Assembly (NCBI RefSeq): GCF_016772415.1 | Contig: NZ_JAGSGD010000001.1 | Coordinates: forward strand, 62,001 to 126,000 | DNA length: 64,000 nucleotides | From: Phenylobacterium glaciei | Lineage (GTDB): Bacteria > Pseudomonadota > Alphaproteobacteria > Caulobacterales > Caulobacteraceae | Reading direction: 5' to 3' | In this document: positions 34,265 through 43,546 of the stretch, one piece after another | Position numbering within the stretch: the first letter of the stretch is position 1 | Layout: each line of letters starts with the position of its first letter | Made by a program: the position numbers and the translations under genes | The notes under the pieces: generated by a model | Told to the model about the DNA's origin: nothing | What the model saw: only the letters and a program-made list of their open reading frames with translations | Databases searched by the model: none

Positions 34265-35227
34265 TCAGGCCGTCTTCGGGAAGGACACCACAGCGGCGGC
34301 CTTCTCCGCCCTGATGGCCGCGCCCTTGGCTTCCAGGCTGCGGCGCAGTGCGGCGAAGTGGGGGACGATGAAGTCGATGAAGGCGCGGACCCGCGGCGCG
34401 TCCTTCAGCTCGGGCCGGGTCACCACCCACGATCCGGCCCGCAGTTCAGGGATCGGCTCTGAGCACTGGATCAAATCCGGATCGAGATCGGCCAGCAGGC
34501 AGCCGACAGGCGCGATCCCCAGGCCGGCCTTCACCGCGATATTGAGGTTGGTCATGGAGTTGGAGGTGTGGGCCGGCTCCACGCCGCCCGCACGCTCGAA
34601 CATCCAGCGCATGCCGGGCAGGGGCAGGTGGCTGCCGTCGCCGCCGATCAGGTCGTGGTTCTTCAAGTCCTCGAAGTTCACCAGCACCCCGCGCCGGGCG
34701 GCGTAGTCGCGGCTGCAATAGAGGGCGAAGTCAAAGTCAGCGAGCTTGCGGGCCACCAGGTCGGAGACCGTGAGCGCGATGCCGGAGCGGATCGCCACGT
34801 CGGCCTCGCCAGACGCCAGGTCCAGCGCCACGTCGCTGACGATGAGGTCGATCTTCACATCCGGAAACAGCTGCCGGAATTCCCCCAGCGCCGGGGTGAT
34901 GGCCAGGTTGGCGAGGATTTCGGTTGAGGTGACCTTGAGGGTTCCGGCCAGGCCCCGCTGATGGGCGCTCGCGCGGCTGCCGAAGGCCTCGGCGGCGGCC
35001 TCCATGCGTTCGGCCTCGGCCAGCAGGTCCTCGCCGGCTTCGGTCAGGCGGCTGCCGGTCTGGCCGCGCTCGAACAGCTTCAGGCCCACCGAGGCCTCCA
35101 GGGCCTCGATCCGCCGCGCCACCGTGGTCTGGTTGATCTTCAGGGTCTTGGAGGCGGCCAGGGTCGAGCCACCGCGCGCCACGGCCAGGAAGGCTTTCAG
35201 GTCATTCCAGTCGAACATGTTCTCCAT
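34265..35227 (-). CDS. LysR family transcriptional regulator
   Basis: A 320-residue LTTR. The N-terminal winged helix includes FLAVARGGSTLAASKTLKINQTTVARRI read over residues 13-40, followed by the linker helix and a periplasmic-binding-like effector domain. The start is ATG 35227; an ATG three codons later (35218) with GGAG just before it is equally possible. The target is probably the divergent hemerythrin gene, because a 14-bp palindrome lies directly beyond the start codon. The convergent MDR reductase is a second possible target. Confidence 0.9.
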   Translation of the reverse strand: MENMFDWNDLKAFLAVARGGSTLAASKTLKINQTTVARRIEALEASVGLKLFERGQTGSRLTEAGEDLLAEAERMEAAAEAFGSRASAHQRGLAGTLKVTSTEILANLAITPALGEFRQLFPDVKIDLIVSDVALDLASGEADVAIRSGIALTVSDLVARKLADFDFALYCSRDYAARRGVLVNFEDLKNHDLIGGDGSHLPLPGMRWMFERAGGVEPAHTSNSMTNLNIAVKAGLGIAPVGCLLADLDPDLIQCSEPIPELRAGSWVVTRPELKDAPRVRAFIDFIVPHFAALRRSLEAKGAAIRAEKAAAVVSFPKTA

Positions 35228-35228
35228 T

Positions 35229-35242
35229 CTGCATTTGTGCAG
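35229..35242. promoter_or_regulatory. Palindrome, candidate LysR-type operator
   Basis: CTGCATTTGTGCAG has perfect 5-base arms around a 4-base centre and lies just upstream of the LysR start codon, in the gap shared with the hemerythrin gene. LTTR sites are short dyads of this kind. The assignment is positional only. Confidence 0.4.
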
Positions 35243-35331
35243 AGCTCCACTGCAAGACCGCTGATTGATGACCTGCGTTCAGCGAACTAAACCCCCGCCT
35301 CCTTGCAACCTTCACAAGAACAAGACGACAA

Positions 35332-36018
35332 ATGAAACTCAATTGTGACCGCTCCACCCACGACTTCTATGCCCCGATCCACAAGGGTATCCGCCTGGGT
35401 CTGTGCCAGATGCTGACCCGCCTGGGCGCCGCTGACGCCGGCGATCCGGGCCTCATCCGGATGCTGGCCGACCTACGCGCCCAACTCGCCCTGTCAGACC
35501 AGCATCTGACCCACGAGGACGCTGTGATCCACACCGCCCTGGAGGCCCGCGCGCCCGGCGCCACCTCGCGCCTGGAGCAGGCCCACGACCATCACAGGGC
35601 CAGCTTCGAGGACCTGGAGGCCCTGATCGGCCGCGTCGAGCGCGCCGACGGGACGGAGAAGAATTCCCTGTTGCGGGCCCTGTACCTGCGCTTCTCGCTC
35701 TTCGTGGCCGACGACTTCGCCCACATGGCGGAAGAGGAGCAGCTGATGCTGCCGATCCTGCAGAGCCTGTTCTCCGACGAGGAGCTGATGGCCCTGGAGG
35801 ACGCCATCGTCAGCCAGATCCCGCCTGAGGAGATGATGGCGGTCGCCGGCCTGATGATCCCGGCCGCCACCCGCACCGACCGCATTGGCATGCTCAGCGC
35901 CATGCGCGCCAATGCGCCCGCTGAGGCCTTCGGCGCGATCCTGGCCGTGGCCGTCCAGCCCAACATCTCGGCCGACGACTTCGCCCACCTCAGCGAAGGG
36001 CTGGGTCTGGCGGCTTAA
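35332..36018 (+). CDS. Hemerythrin-domain protein
   Basis: A 228-residue protein with a hemerythrin-like four-helix bundle in its first 150 residues. Candidate di-iron ligands are His17 (APIHKG), His61/Glu62 and His67 (THEDAVIH), His85-His88 (HDHH) and a later HMAEEE. The C-terminal 70 residues have no recognised domain. Hemerythrin-like proteins bind oxygen, nitric oxide or store iron. It starts ATGAAACTC without a strong ribosome-binding site and is divergent from the LysR gene. Confidence 0.88.
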   Translation: MKLNCDRSTHDFYAPIHKGIRLGLCQMLTRLGAADAGDPGLIRMLADLRAQLALSDQHLTHEDAVIHTALEARAPGATSRLEQAHDHHRASFEDLEALIGRVERADGTEKNSLLRALYLRFSLFVADDFAHMAEEEQLMLPILQSLFSDEELMALEDAIVSQIPPEEMMAVAGLMIPAATRTDRIGMLSAMRANAPAEAFGAILAVAVQPNISADDFAHLSEGLGLAA

Positions 36019-36029
36019 ACTCCATCAAT

Positions 36030-36154
36030 CGTCATCCCCGGGCTTGTCCAAGGGACCCATGATCTCCGCCTGACCGCAGTCCGCGCGGCAGGCGCCAGTG
36101 ATACTTGCTGAGCTGCGCAGATCATGGGTGGCCGGGACAAGCCCGGCCATGACG
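36030..36154. repeat. 125-bp palindromic intergenic repeat
   Basis: Outer arms are CGTCATCCCCGGGCTTGTCC (36030-36049) and GGACAAGCCCGGCCATGACG (36135-36154), nearly perfect inverted copies. Inside, CCCATGATCT pairs with AGATCATGGG. It resembles REP-like elements recalled from other alphaproteobacteria. It sits after the hemerythrin stop in a 237-bp gap whose remainder should hold the M16 gene promoter. Confidence 0.82.
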
Positions 36155-36255
36155 GTCAGGTTGTTGGGAACGCCGCATGACAATCCCGTAAGCTTTCTTC
36201 GCGCGTTACGGGTGCTAGGTTCGCAATCCGACCCAGCCCCTCCCGAGACGCGCCC

Positions 36256-39078
36256 ATGTTCCGCACCTTCGCCTGCGCCGCCGCCCTGAGCCTTGGCCTG
36301 GCCGCCACGGCCCCCGCCCTCGCGGCCGACCAGGTCCCGCCCATCGCCTACAAGGAACGGACCCTGGCCAATGGGCTGAAGGTCTATTCGTCCGTCGACC
36401 GGACCACGCCGAACGTCACCGTGCAGGTCTGGTACGGGGTGGGCTCCAAGGACGACCCCCAGGGCCGCTCGGGCTTCGCCCACCTTTTCGAACACATGAT
36501 GTTCAAGGCCACCAAGGACTTCCCGGCCGAGAGCATCGACCGCTTCACCGAGGATGTCGGCGGGGTCAACAACGCGTCCACCTATGACGACTTCACCAAC
36601 TACTACGAGGTGGTGCCGGCCAATCACCTGGAGCGGCTGATCTGGGTGGAGAGCGAGCGGCTGGGGTCGCTCGTGGTCGACGAGGAGAACTTCAAGTCCG
36701 AGCGGGACGTGGTGAAGGAGGAGCTGCGCCAACGGATCCTGGCCAGTCCCTATGGCCGGCTGTTTGGCCTCTACCTGCCCCAGGCCAGCTACCAGGTTCA
36801 CCCCTACAAGCGCCCGGGCATCGGCTCCATCGAGGAGCTGGACGCCGCGACGATCGACGACGTGCGCGCCTTCCACAACGCCTACTATCGCCCCGACAAC
36901 GCCGCCCTGATCGTGGTGGGCAACTTCGACCCGAAGGCCCTGGACGCCTGGGTCGACAAGTATATGGGCCCTCTGAAGCCCCCGTCCGCGCCGCTGAAGC
37001 GCGTCACCGCCGTCGAGCCGCCACGCAAGGGTCCCGGCGTCTTCACCGGCTACGGCCCCAATGTCCCCCTGCCCGCCGTGGCCATCACCTGGCTGGGGCC
37101 GAAGGCCGCCGATCCGGACGCCGCCCCCCTGACGGTGCTGGACGCCATCCTGTCCTCTGGCAAGTCGTCGCGGCTCTACGATGCGCTCGTCTACGACCAG
37201 CAGATTTCGGCCCAGGTCTTCTCCCAGGCCGACCTGCCGCAACAGCCGGGCCTGTTTGGGGTGGGCTCGATCATGGCCTCGGGCCACACCCTCGAAGAGG
37301 GCGAGAAGGCCTTGCTGGGGGAGGTCGCCAAGCTGCGCGACGCCCCGCCCACCGCCGCCGAACTGTCGGAAGCCAAGAACGAACTGGTGGCCGGCAAGCT
37401 GCGGGAACTCGAAACCATCGATGGCCGGGCCTTCGCCCTGGGCTACGCCCTGCGCACCGAGGGGGACGCCGCCCAGGCCAATAAGGAGCTGGCCAACCTT
37501 CAGGCCGTCACCGCCGCCGACGTGCAGCGGGTAGCGCAGAAATATTTGCCGGATGACCGGCGAATGACCATCCGCTACCTGCCCGAAAGCGACCGCCCCA
37601 AGGGCGAGACCACGGCGGTCGTCGCCGCCCCGACCGTCGCCTCGGTGAAGTACACCGGCCCGGTCAGCGTGCTGGCCCCCGAGGGTCAGCGCGTCGCCCC
37701 GCCGCCGCTCGCCAATCCGGTCAGCCCGGTCCTGCCGAAGCCGGCCGAAAAGACCTTGGCCAACGGCCTGCGAGTGATCGTGGCCCAGTCGACGCAACTG
37801 CCCCTGGTCACTGCAGACCTCACCGTGAAGACCGGCGCCTGGGCGGACCCCGACGGCCTGGCGGGCGTCGCGGGCATGACCGCGGGTATGCTCACCGAGG
37901 GCACCAAGACCCGCAGCGCCCCGGAGATCGCCCAGCAGACCGAGGCCCTGGGGGCGACCCTGTCCTCGGGCGGCGGCCAGGAGAGCAGCTCCGTCACCCT
38001 CAATGTTATGCCGGGCAATCTCGACGCCGCCATGGCGATCATGGCCGACGTGGCCAAGAACCCGGCCTTCGCCAGCGAGGAGTTGGAACGCCAGCGGGCC
38101 CAGGCCCTGGACGGCCTGTCGGTGGCCTATCAGGAACCCGGCCAGCTCGCCGCCTTCGCCGCGGGCCCGACCGTTTTCGCCGGCACCGCTTTCGGCCATG
38201 TGGCGGGCGGCACCCCGGCCTCGGTGGCCAAGTTCGCCACCGGCGACCTGGTGAAGCTGCACGCCGCCTACTACCGCCCCGACAACGCCGTCCTGGTGCT
38301 GACCGGCAAGATCACCCCGGCGCAGGGCTTCGCGCTCGCGGAGAAGACCTTCGGCGACTGGAAGAAGCCTGCCACACCGACCCCGGCGGCGCCCACCATC
38401 ACGCCGGCGGCCAAGCCGCGCGCCATCGCCATCGACCTGCCCGGCACCGGCCAGGCGGCGGTGAGCGTGCTGAAACCCGGCATCGCCCGCAATGACCCGG
38501 CCTACTATCCCGGCATCGTCGCCAACACCGTGCTGGGGGGCGGCTATTCGGCCCGGCTGAACCAGGAAATCCGCATCAAGCGCGGGCTGTCCTATGGCGC
38601 GTCATCGTCGCTGACGCCGCGCCGGACCACCGGCCTGTTCCGCGCCGCGGCCCAGACCAAGAACGAGTCCGCGCCCCAGGTGCTGGACCTGATCCTGGCC
38701 GAGATGAAGGGGCTGACCGCCAAGCCGCCGGGCGCCGAAGAGCTCAAGGCCCGCAAGTCGGTGCTGATCGGCGGCTTCGGGCGCGAGCTGGAGACCACCG
38801 ACGGCCTGGCCGACATCCTGGGGAACCTCGCCCTCTACGGCGTGCCGCTTAGCGAGATGAACGCCTATACCGGCAAGGTGGAAGCCGTCACCGGCGCCCA
38901 GGTGCAGGACTTCGCGGCCACCCGCCTGGATCCGGCCAGTGTCAGCGTCATCGTGGCCGGCGACGCCAAGAGTTTCGCCGATGGCCTGAAGACCCGCCGA
39001 GCGGACCTGGAGGTGATCCCCGCCGCCGACCTCGATCTCGACAGTCCGTCCTTGAGGAAAGCTGCTAAAGCCCCCTGA
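36256..39078 (+). CDS. Secreted M16-family zinc metallopeptidase (two-domain)
   Basis: A 940-residue protein with a signal peptide (ending near PALAAD) and two M16 units. The first has the inverted zinc motif in GFAHLFEHMMF (HxxEH, about residues 76-80) and the downstream ERDVVKEEL glutamate, so it is catalytic. The second unit (from about residue 495) lacks HxxEH and is the usual inactive partner enclosing the substrate. A periplasmic role in degrading peptides or processing signal peptides is expected. Its stop overlaps the ATG of the following small membrane gene (TGATG). Confidence 0.93.
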   Translation: MFRTFACAAALSLGLAATAPALAADQVPPIAYKERTLANGLKVYSSVDRTTPNVTVQVWYGVGSKDDPQGRSGFAHLFEHMMFKATKDFPAESIDRFTEDVGGVNNASTYDDFTNYYEVVPANHLERLIWVESERLGSLVVDEENFKSERDVVKEELRQRILASPYGRLFGLYLPQASYQVHPYKRPGIGSIEELDAATIDDVRAFHNAYYRPDNAALIVVGNFDPKALDAWVDKYMGPLKPPSAPLKRVTAVEPPRKGPGVFTGYGPNVPLPAVAITWLGPKAADPDAAPLTVLDAILSSGKSSRLYDALVYDQQISAQVFSQADLPQQPGLFGVGSIMASGHTLEEGEKALLGEVAKLRDAPPTAAELSEAKNELVAGKLRELETIDGRAFALGYALRTEGDAAQANKELANLQAVTAADVQRVAQKYLPDDRRMTIRYLPESDRPKGETTAVVAAPTVASVKYTGPVSVLAPEGQRVAPPPLANPVSPVLPKPAEKTLANGLRVIVAQSTQLPLVTADLTVKTGAWADPDGLAGVAGMTAGMLTEGTKTRSAPEIAQQTEALGATLSSGGGQESSSVTLNVMPGNLDAAMAIMADVAKNPAFASEELERQRAQALDGLSVAYQEPGQLAAFAAGPTVFAGTAFGHVAGGTPASVAKFATGDLVKLHAAYYRPDNAVLVLTGKITPAQGFALAEKTFGDWKKPATPTPAAPTITPAAKPRAIAIDLPGTGQAAVSVLKPGIARNDPAYYPGIVANTVLGGGYSARLNQEIRIKRGLSYGASSSLTPRRTTGLFRAAAQTKNESAPQVLDLILAEMKGLTAKPPGAEELKARKSVLIGGFGRELETTDGLADILGNLALYGVPLSEMNAYTGKVEAVTGAQVQDFAATRLDPASVSVIVAGDAKSFADGLKTRRADLEVIPAADLDLDSPSLRKAAKAP

Positions 39079-39308
39079 TGGGATTTCACTTCGACGCCTT
39101 GTCGCTGTTCGGCCTCGCCGCCGTCTGCGCCAGCCTGTTCTGCTACATCATGGAGAAGCGGAGCCCCTGGTGGACCCTGGGCTTCGCCTTCGCCAACTTC
39201 GCGGCCTCGTCCTACGCCTTCCTGCAGGGCGCCTGGCCCTTCGGGCTGATCGAGATCTTCTGGGGCCTCGCGGCCCTGTGGCGCTGGTGGGACACGCGGG
39301 CGGCCTGA
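39078..39308 (+). CDS. Small membrane protein (CBU_0592-like)
   Basis: A 76-residue protein with two to three hydrophobic helices: FGLAAVCASLFCYIM, WTLGFAFANFAASSYAFL and WPFGLIEIFWGLAALWRWW. The tryptophan-rich end and the glutamate before FW resemble the small CBU_0592-type membrane family. Function unknown. It shares one base with the M16 stop codon, so it is translationally coupled to that protease and may anchor or assist it. Confidence 0.7.
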   Translation: MGFHFDALSLFGLAAVCASLFCYIMEKRSPWWTLGFAFANFAASSYAFLQGAWPFGLIEIFWGLAALWRWWDTRAA

Positions 39309-39372
39309 CACCCCGGGCTCCAAATTCAAAGATGCAGAGCCGGATTCAGGCTTCGAGAGAAGCCATCGGCCT

Positions 39373-40965
39373 CTAATGCCGGAAGACGCGCACGCCGGTG
39401 AAGACCATGGCCAGGCCGCGCTCGTCGGCGGCGTCGATGACCTTCTGGTCGCCGATGGAGCCGCCCGGCTGGATCACCGCGGTGCAACCGGCGTCGGCGG
39501 CCTGGATCAGGCCGTCGGGGAACGGGAAGAAGGCTTCCGAGGCGCAGGCCGAGCCCTTCAGGTCCAGGCCGAAATCGGCGGCCCGTAGCGCGGCGATACG
39601 GGCGCTATCCTTGCGGTTCATCTGGCCGGCGCCGACGCCCAGGGTTTGCCCGGCGCGCGCATAGACGATGGCGTTGGACTTCACGTGCTTGGCGATGGTG
39701 AAGGCAAACAGCATGTCGCGGATTTCCGCCTCGGTCGGCGCACGCTTGGTGACCACCGTCAGGTCGGCGGCGGTCAGGCGGGCGTCGTCGCGGCTCTGCA
39801 CCAGGAATCCGCCGGAGACCGACTTGAAGGTGGTCCCGGCCGCCAGGGGATCGGGCAGGCCGCCGGTGGTCAGCAGGCGCACGTTCTTCTTCTTGGCGAA
39901 CAGGGCCACGGCGTCGGCGTCGGCGTCCGGCGCGATCACCACCTCGGTGAGCAGCTTGAGGATTTCGGTGGCCGTGGCGGCGTCCAGCTTCTGGTTCAGG
40001 GCGATGATGCCGCCGAACGCGCTGGTGGGATCGCAGGCCAGCGCCCGCTCATAGGCCTCGACCATGGTCTTTCCGGTCGCCACGCCGCAGGGATTGGCGT
40101 GCTTGATGATGGCGCAGGCGGGGCCGTTCGCGGGATCGAACTCGGCGATCAGCTCGAAGGCCGCGTCGGTGTCGTTGATGTTGTTGTAGCTGAGCTCCTT
40201 GCCCTGGAGCTGCTTGGCCGTCGCCACGCCCGGACGCGGGTCGGCGAAGCGGTAGAAGCTGGCCGATTGGTGCGGGTTCTCGCCATAGCGCATCGTCTGG
40301 ACCAGCTCACCGCCGATGGCCCGGCGCTTGGGGGCGATGTCGCCCAGGGCGGCGGCGAACCAGGCGGAGATGGCGGCGTCATAGGTGGCGGTGCGGGCAT
40401 AGGCGCGGGCGGCCAGCGACTTGCGCAGCGCCAGGCTGGTGGTCCCGGTGGCCTTGAGTTCGGCCAGCACCTCTTCCAGGTCGGCGATCTCGGTGCAGAC
40501 GCAGACATAGCCGTGGTTCTTGGCCGCCGAGCGGATCATGGCCGGGCCGCCGATGTCGATGTTCTCGACGCAGGTTTCGAAGTCGCCGCCGGCCGCCACC
40601 GTGGCCTCGAAGGGGTAGAGGTTCACATAGACCAGATCGATGCCGCCGATGCCGTGGTCGGCCATGGCCTTGGCGTGGTCGGGCGCGTCGCGGACGCTGA
40701 GCAGGCCGCCGTGGACGATGGGGTGCAGGGTCTTGACCCGCCCGTCCATCATCTCGGGGAAGTTGGTCAGGTCCGAGATATCCTTCACCGCCAGACCGGC
40801 GCCGGCGATCGCCGCCCGGGTGCCGCCGGTGGAGACCAGTTCGACGCCGAGTTCGGCCAGGACCTTGGCGGCCTCCACCAGGCCGGTCTTGTCGGAGACG
40901 GAGATCAGGGCGCGCTTGACGGAGGCGCGGTCGGCGGGCTTGGGGAAGTCGGGGGCTGCGGGCAC
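39373..40965 (-). CDS. purH: Bifunctional AICAR formyltransferase / IMP cyclohydrolase
   Basis: A 530-residue PurH catalysing the last two steps of IMP synthesis. The N-terminal cyclohydrolase domain has [12 protein letters not shown] and STGGT, and [13 protein letters not shown]; the C-terminal transformylase has KHANPCGVA and ends [11 protein letters not shown]. No ATG exists at the right place; GTG 40965 preceded by AAGGAT fits. A ZTP riboswitch lies immediately upstream, so expression should rise when the pathway intermediate AICAR/ZTP accumulates, i.e. when 10-formyl-tetrahydrofolate is short. It follows the heparinase gene. Confidence 0.97.
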   Translation of the reverse strand: MPAAPDFPKPADRASVKRALISVSDKTGLVEAAKVLAELGVELVSTGGTRAAIAGAGLAVKDISDLTNFPEMMDGRVKTLHPIVHGGLLSVRDAPDHAKAMADHGIGGIDLVYVNLYPFEATVAAGGDFETCVENIDIGGPAMIRSAAKNHGYVCVCTEIADLEEVLAELKATGTTSLALRKSLAARAYARTATYDAAISAWFAAALGDIAPKRRAIGGELVQTMRYGENPHQSASFYRFADPRPGVATAKQLQGKELSYNNINDTDAAFELIAEFDPANGPACAIIKHANPCGVATGKTMVEAYERALACDPTSAFGGIIALNQKLDAATATEILKLLTEVVIAPDADADAVALFAKKKNVRLLTTGGLPDPLAAGTTFKSVSGGFLVQSRDDARLTAADLTVVTKRAPTEAEIRDMLFAFTIAKHVKSNAIVYARAGQTLGVGAGQMNRKDSARIAALRAADFGLDLKGSACASEAFFPFPDGLIQAADAGCTAVIQPGGSIGDQKVIDAADERGLAMVFTGVRVFRH

Positions 40966-40992
40966 GGCAAATCCTTCATCGTTTGAAGAGGC

Positions 40993-41071
40993 TTTGCCCA
41001 GGCGAGCGGCATATGGACCCTGCGCTCCCCGGTGGTCTCCCACCTCAGTTTCGCCAGTCACGCAGGTCGCG
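40993..41071 (-). ncRNA. ZTP riboswitch (pfl motif)
   Basis: On the minus strand the leader contains, in order, CTGCGTGACTGGCG, GGTGGGAGACCACCGGGGAGCG and CCGCTCGCCTGGGCA. These are the conserved blocks of the pfl/ZTP motif, including the terminal pseudoknot strand CGCCTGGGCA. Downstream, CTTCA and TGAAG can pair over the AAGGA ribosome-binding site of purH, suggesting control of translation. ZTP riboswitches are known upstream of purH and folate genes. Confidence 0.9.
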
Positions 41072-41099
41072 GTGGCTGTAGGCCCACGAGCCGATTTCG

Positions 41100-42827
41100 T
41101 CAATGCGGCGGGGGCCAGGCCTCGGCCGCCGCGAGCTTCCACCGCACCCGGGCGCCGGCGTCCAGGCGGGCGGCGCCGCGCAGCACGATCTGGTGGGTCC
41201 GCTTGGGCAGGCCGTCCTGGAAATAGACCGAGGTTTCCACCGACACCTCCTGGGCGTCGTTGCGCAGCCACCAGCCGGTCTCGTCGCCCTCGGCCCGCAG
41301 CAGCACGCTCTTGCCGTCGCGGGCCAGGCTGGCGCGGACATCGGGGTGAACGTGGAAGCGGACCATGAAGGGCACGAAGCGTCGGGCCTCGGGGTCGCCA
41401 GAGGGCTCCGCCACCGGTGTCAGCCGATCTTCGCCCCGCAGTTCGTCGGCCGCCAGATCCAGGAACAGCCGCCGCTCGTGGCGCAGGCCAAAGCGCGGAA
41501 CCCAGCCGTCGTGAGACATTTCCAGCCACAGGGCTTGGGGCGTTTCGTGGCGCTGGGCGGCGACGGCGTCATAGGCGTCGATCAGCCGGGGTCCGAGCGC
41601 ATTGGCCCGGAAGCCGCGTAAGGGTTCACCGCAGGACGCGTCCCCGACGCAGACGGTGGAACTGGCATCGGCCAGCCGCAGGGCCTGGGGACCGTTGGCC
41701 TCCGGCGACCAGGCGCAGGCCACGATCATCCGGCGGCCCGCCGCCAGCACCTCGATGGCCAGCGGCTGGGCGCAGGCCGCCACGCTCCACGCGCCCTGGG
41801 CGGGCGGGGCGCAGTCGGCCAGGATCTGCAGGCTGCGGGCCTCCAGCCGCTGGTAGCCGTTGCGGGCCACGGGGGGGCGCTGGGTGGCCGCCTCGCTGGC
41901 GCGGGCGGCGGCGACGTAGGGACGGTTGGCGGCCTCCCCCCCTTGCAGATCGGGCAGGCCGCCGTCGGCCAGGGTGAAGAAGCGCACCGCCCCGGTCAGG
42001 CGGTCCATGGCCCGCATCATCTCGTCGGGCGCCGCGATGCCGCGCTGGACCAGGGCCTCGTCGAGGGCCTGGAGGTCCAGCAACAACTCCAGAGCGGCCC
42101 GGGGACTGCGCGAGGCGTGGCCGCCGTCCGGTTGAACGGTGACGTGCAGGGCGCGTTCCAGCGCGATCAGGCCGCGATCGATGAGTTTTTCACCGGCTTC
42201 CCCCGACAGCACGGTCCCGGCCAGGGTGGCGGCCACGGCCCGCTCGGCGGCGCGGACCGGGCCGTCGATCGAGTCCAGCAGGTGGCGAGCCTGGCGGGCG
42301 AGGTCCAGGGTGATCAGGGCGGTCTCGGCGTCCGAGGCCCGGGCGCAGAGGGTGGTCGCCGCGCAGGCCAGGTTGAAGGTCCGCCGCTCCAGAACCTCGG
42401 GCGCCCAGGAAAACCCGTTCCATCGACCGAACACCCGAGACCAGTCCAGGGTCAGGCGCAGGCCCTCGGCCGCGCCGGCGTCCCCGGTGGACAGCAGGTC
42501 GGGCATCCAGTCGAACCGGTGCAGAACCGCGGCGAACCGTCGCGTCGGGCTGGGCCGGTCCCAGGGATCGCCCCTCGTGCCGGTCTCCAGGGTCGCGCCA
42601 CCGAACACGAAGCGGCCGTCCAGGATGCGGCGGCCAGCCTCCGGATTGACCGGGCGGGGGTTGCGCGGACCGGCGGCCAGGCCCTCAGGCCGCGGCCTCG
42701 CCAACAGCCAGCGATGCAGGGGATTGCCGAACCACTCCCGGCGCATCTGACGCTGCAGGCCCTGGGCGAGGGCGAGAAGGAAGACTCGGCCAGGCAGGCG
42801 CGACAGAGCCGGAAGGCCGCCCGCCAT
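41100..42827 (-). CDS. Heparinase II/III family protein
   Basis: A 575-residue protein with the alpha-toroid plus beta-sandwich layout of heparinase II/III-type lyases. [52 protein letters not shown] and the late [33 protein letters not shown] region match alphaproteobacterial members found beside rsmB and purH. The late region carries the family's beta-sandwich pattern. No signal peptide is obvious. A polysaccharide lyase activity is presumed; the substrate is unknown. It follows rpe by 9 bp. Confidence 0.88.
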   Translation of the reverse strand: MAGGLPALSRLPGRVFLLALAQGLQRQMRREWFGNPLHRWLLARPRPEGLAAGPRNPRPVNPEAGRRILDGRFVFGGATLETGTRGDPWDRPSPTRRFAAVLHRFDWMPDLLSTGDAGAAEGLRLTLDWSRVFGRWNGFSWAPEVLERRTFNLACAATTLCARASDAETALITLDLARQARHLLDSIDGPVRAAERAVAATLAGTVLSGEAGEKLIDRGLIALERALHVTVQPDGGHASRSPRAALELLLDLQALDEALVQRGIAAPDEMMRAMDRLTGAVRFFTLADGGLPDLQGGEAANRPYVAAARASEAATQRPPVARNGYQRLEARSLQILADCAPPAQGAWSVAACAQPLAIEVLAAGRRMIVACAWSPEANGPQALRLADASSTVCVGDASCGEPLRGFRANALGPRLIDAYDAVAAQRHETPQALWLEMSHDGWVPRFGLRHERRLFLDLAADELRGEDRLTPVAEPSGDPEARRFVPFMVRFHVHPDVRASLARDGKSVLLRAEGDETGWWLRNDAQEVSVETSVYFQDGLPKRTHQIVLRGAARLDAGARVRWKLAAAEAWPPPH

Positions 42828-42836
42828 ACCGGGGCC

Positions 42837-43502
42837 CTACCCGCCCTTCAGGGCGGCGATATTGGCGGCGTAGGCGCTGGGCCCGCCCTTGAAGACGGCG
42901 GTCCCGGCCACCAGGGCCGTGGCGCCCGCGGCCATGCAGAGCGGCGCGGTCTCCACCGTCACCCCGCCGTCGACCTCCAGATCGATGTCGCGGCCCGTGG
43001 CGTCGATCATCTCGCGGAGCCTGGCGATCTTGGCCAGCTGGGAGTGCATGAACTTCTGGCCGCCGAAGCCGGGGTTGATGGACATCACCAGGATCAGGTC
43101 GATCTCGTCCATCATCCACTCGATCACCGAGGGGGAAGTGGACGGGTTGAACACCACGCCGGCCTTGCAGCCCAGCTCACGGATGCGCTTGAGCGTGCGG
43201 TTCAGGTGGGGCCCGCTCTCGGGATGGACGCTGATGATGTCGGCGCCGGCGTCGGCGAAGGCCTCCAGGTAGTTGTCCACCGGGGCGATCATCAGGTGGA
43301 CGTCGAAGGGGATCGAGACGTGGGGCTTCAGCGCCTTCACGATGTCGGGGCCGAGCGTGATGTTGGGCACGAAGTGGCCGTCCATCACGTCGATATGCAG
43401 CCAGTCGGCGCCGGCCGCCGCCACCGCGCGGCATTCCTCGCCGAGCTTGGCGAAGTCGGACGCCAGGATGGACGGGGCGATGATCGGGGTGCGCGCGGTC
43501 AT
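42837..43502 (-). CDS. rpe: Ribulose-phosphate 3-epimerase
   Basis: A 221-residue TIM-barrel epimerase interconverting ribulose 5-phosphate and xylulose 5-phosphate. IAPSILASDFAKL, WLHIDVMDGHFVPN with metal-binding His and Asp, VHLMI, VMSINPGFGGQKF and LEVDGGV are the canonical motifs in order. ATG 43502 fits; the frame extends to 43538 without need. Located between rsmB (44 bp upstream) and the heparinase gene. Confidence 0.97.
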   Translation of the reverse strand: MTARTPIIAPSILASDFAKLGEECRAVAAAGADWLHIDVMDGHFVPNITLGPDIVKALKPHVSIPFDVHLMIAPVDNYLEAFADAGADIISVHPESGPHLNRTLKRIRELGCKAGVVFNPSTSPSVIEWMMDEIDLILVMSINPGFGGQKFMHSQLAKIARLREMIDATGRDIDLEVDGGVTVETAPLCMAAGATALVAGTAVFKGGPSAYAANIAALKGG

Positions 43503-43546
43503 GGGTTCCGACTTAACGGGGGCAGGTGGCCGCGACAAGGCGGACC

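Noticed and set aside
36025..38262. Long open frame on the minus strand (745 codons) opposite the M16 protease
   Set aside because: The M16 protease on the other strand has full domain signatures. The antisense translation is low-complexity and rich in G, R, H and Q, typical of GC-rich shadow frames.
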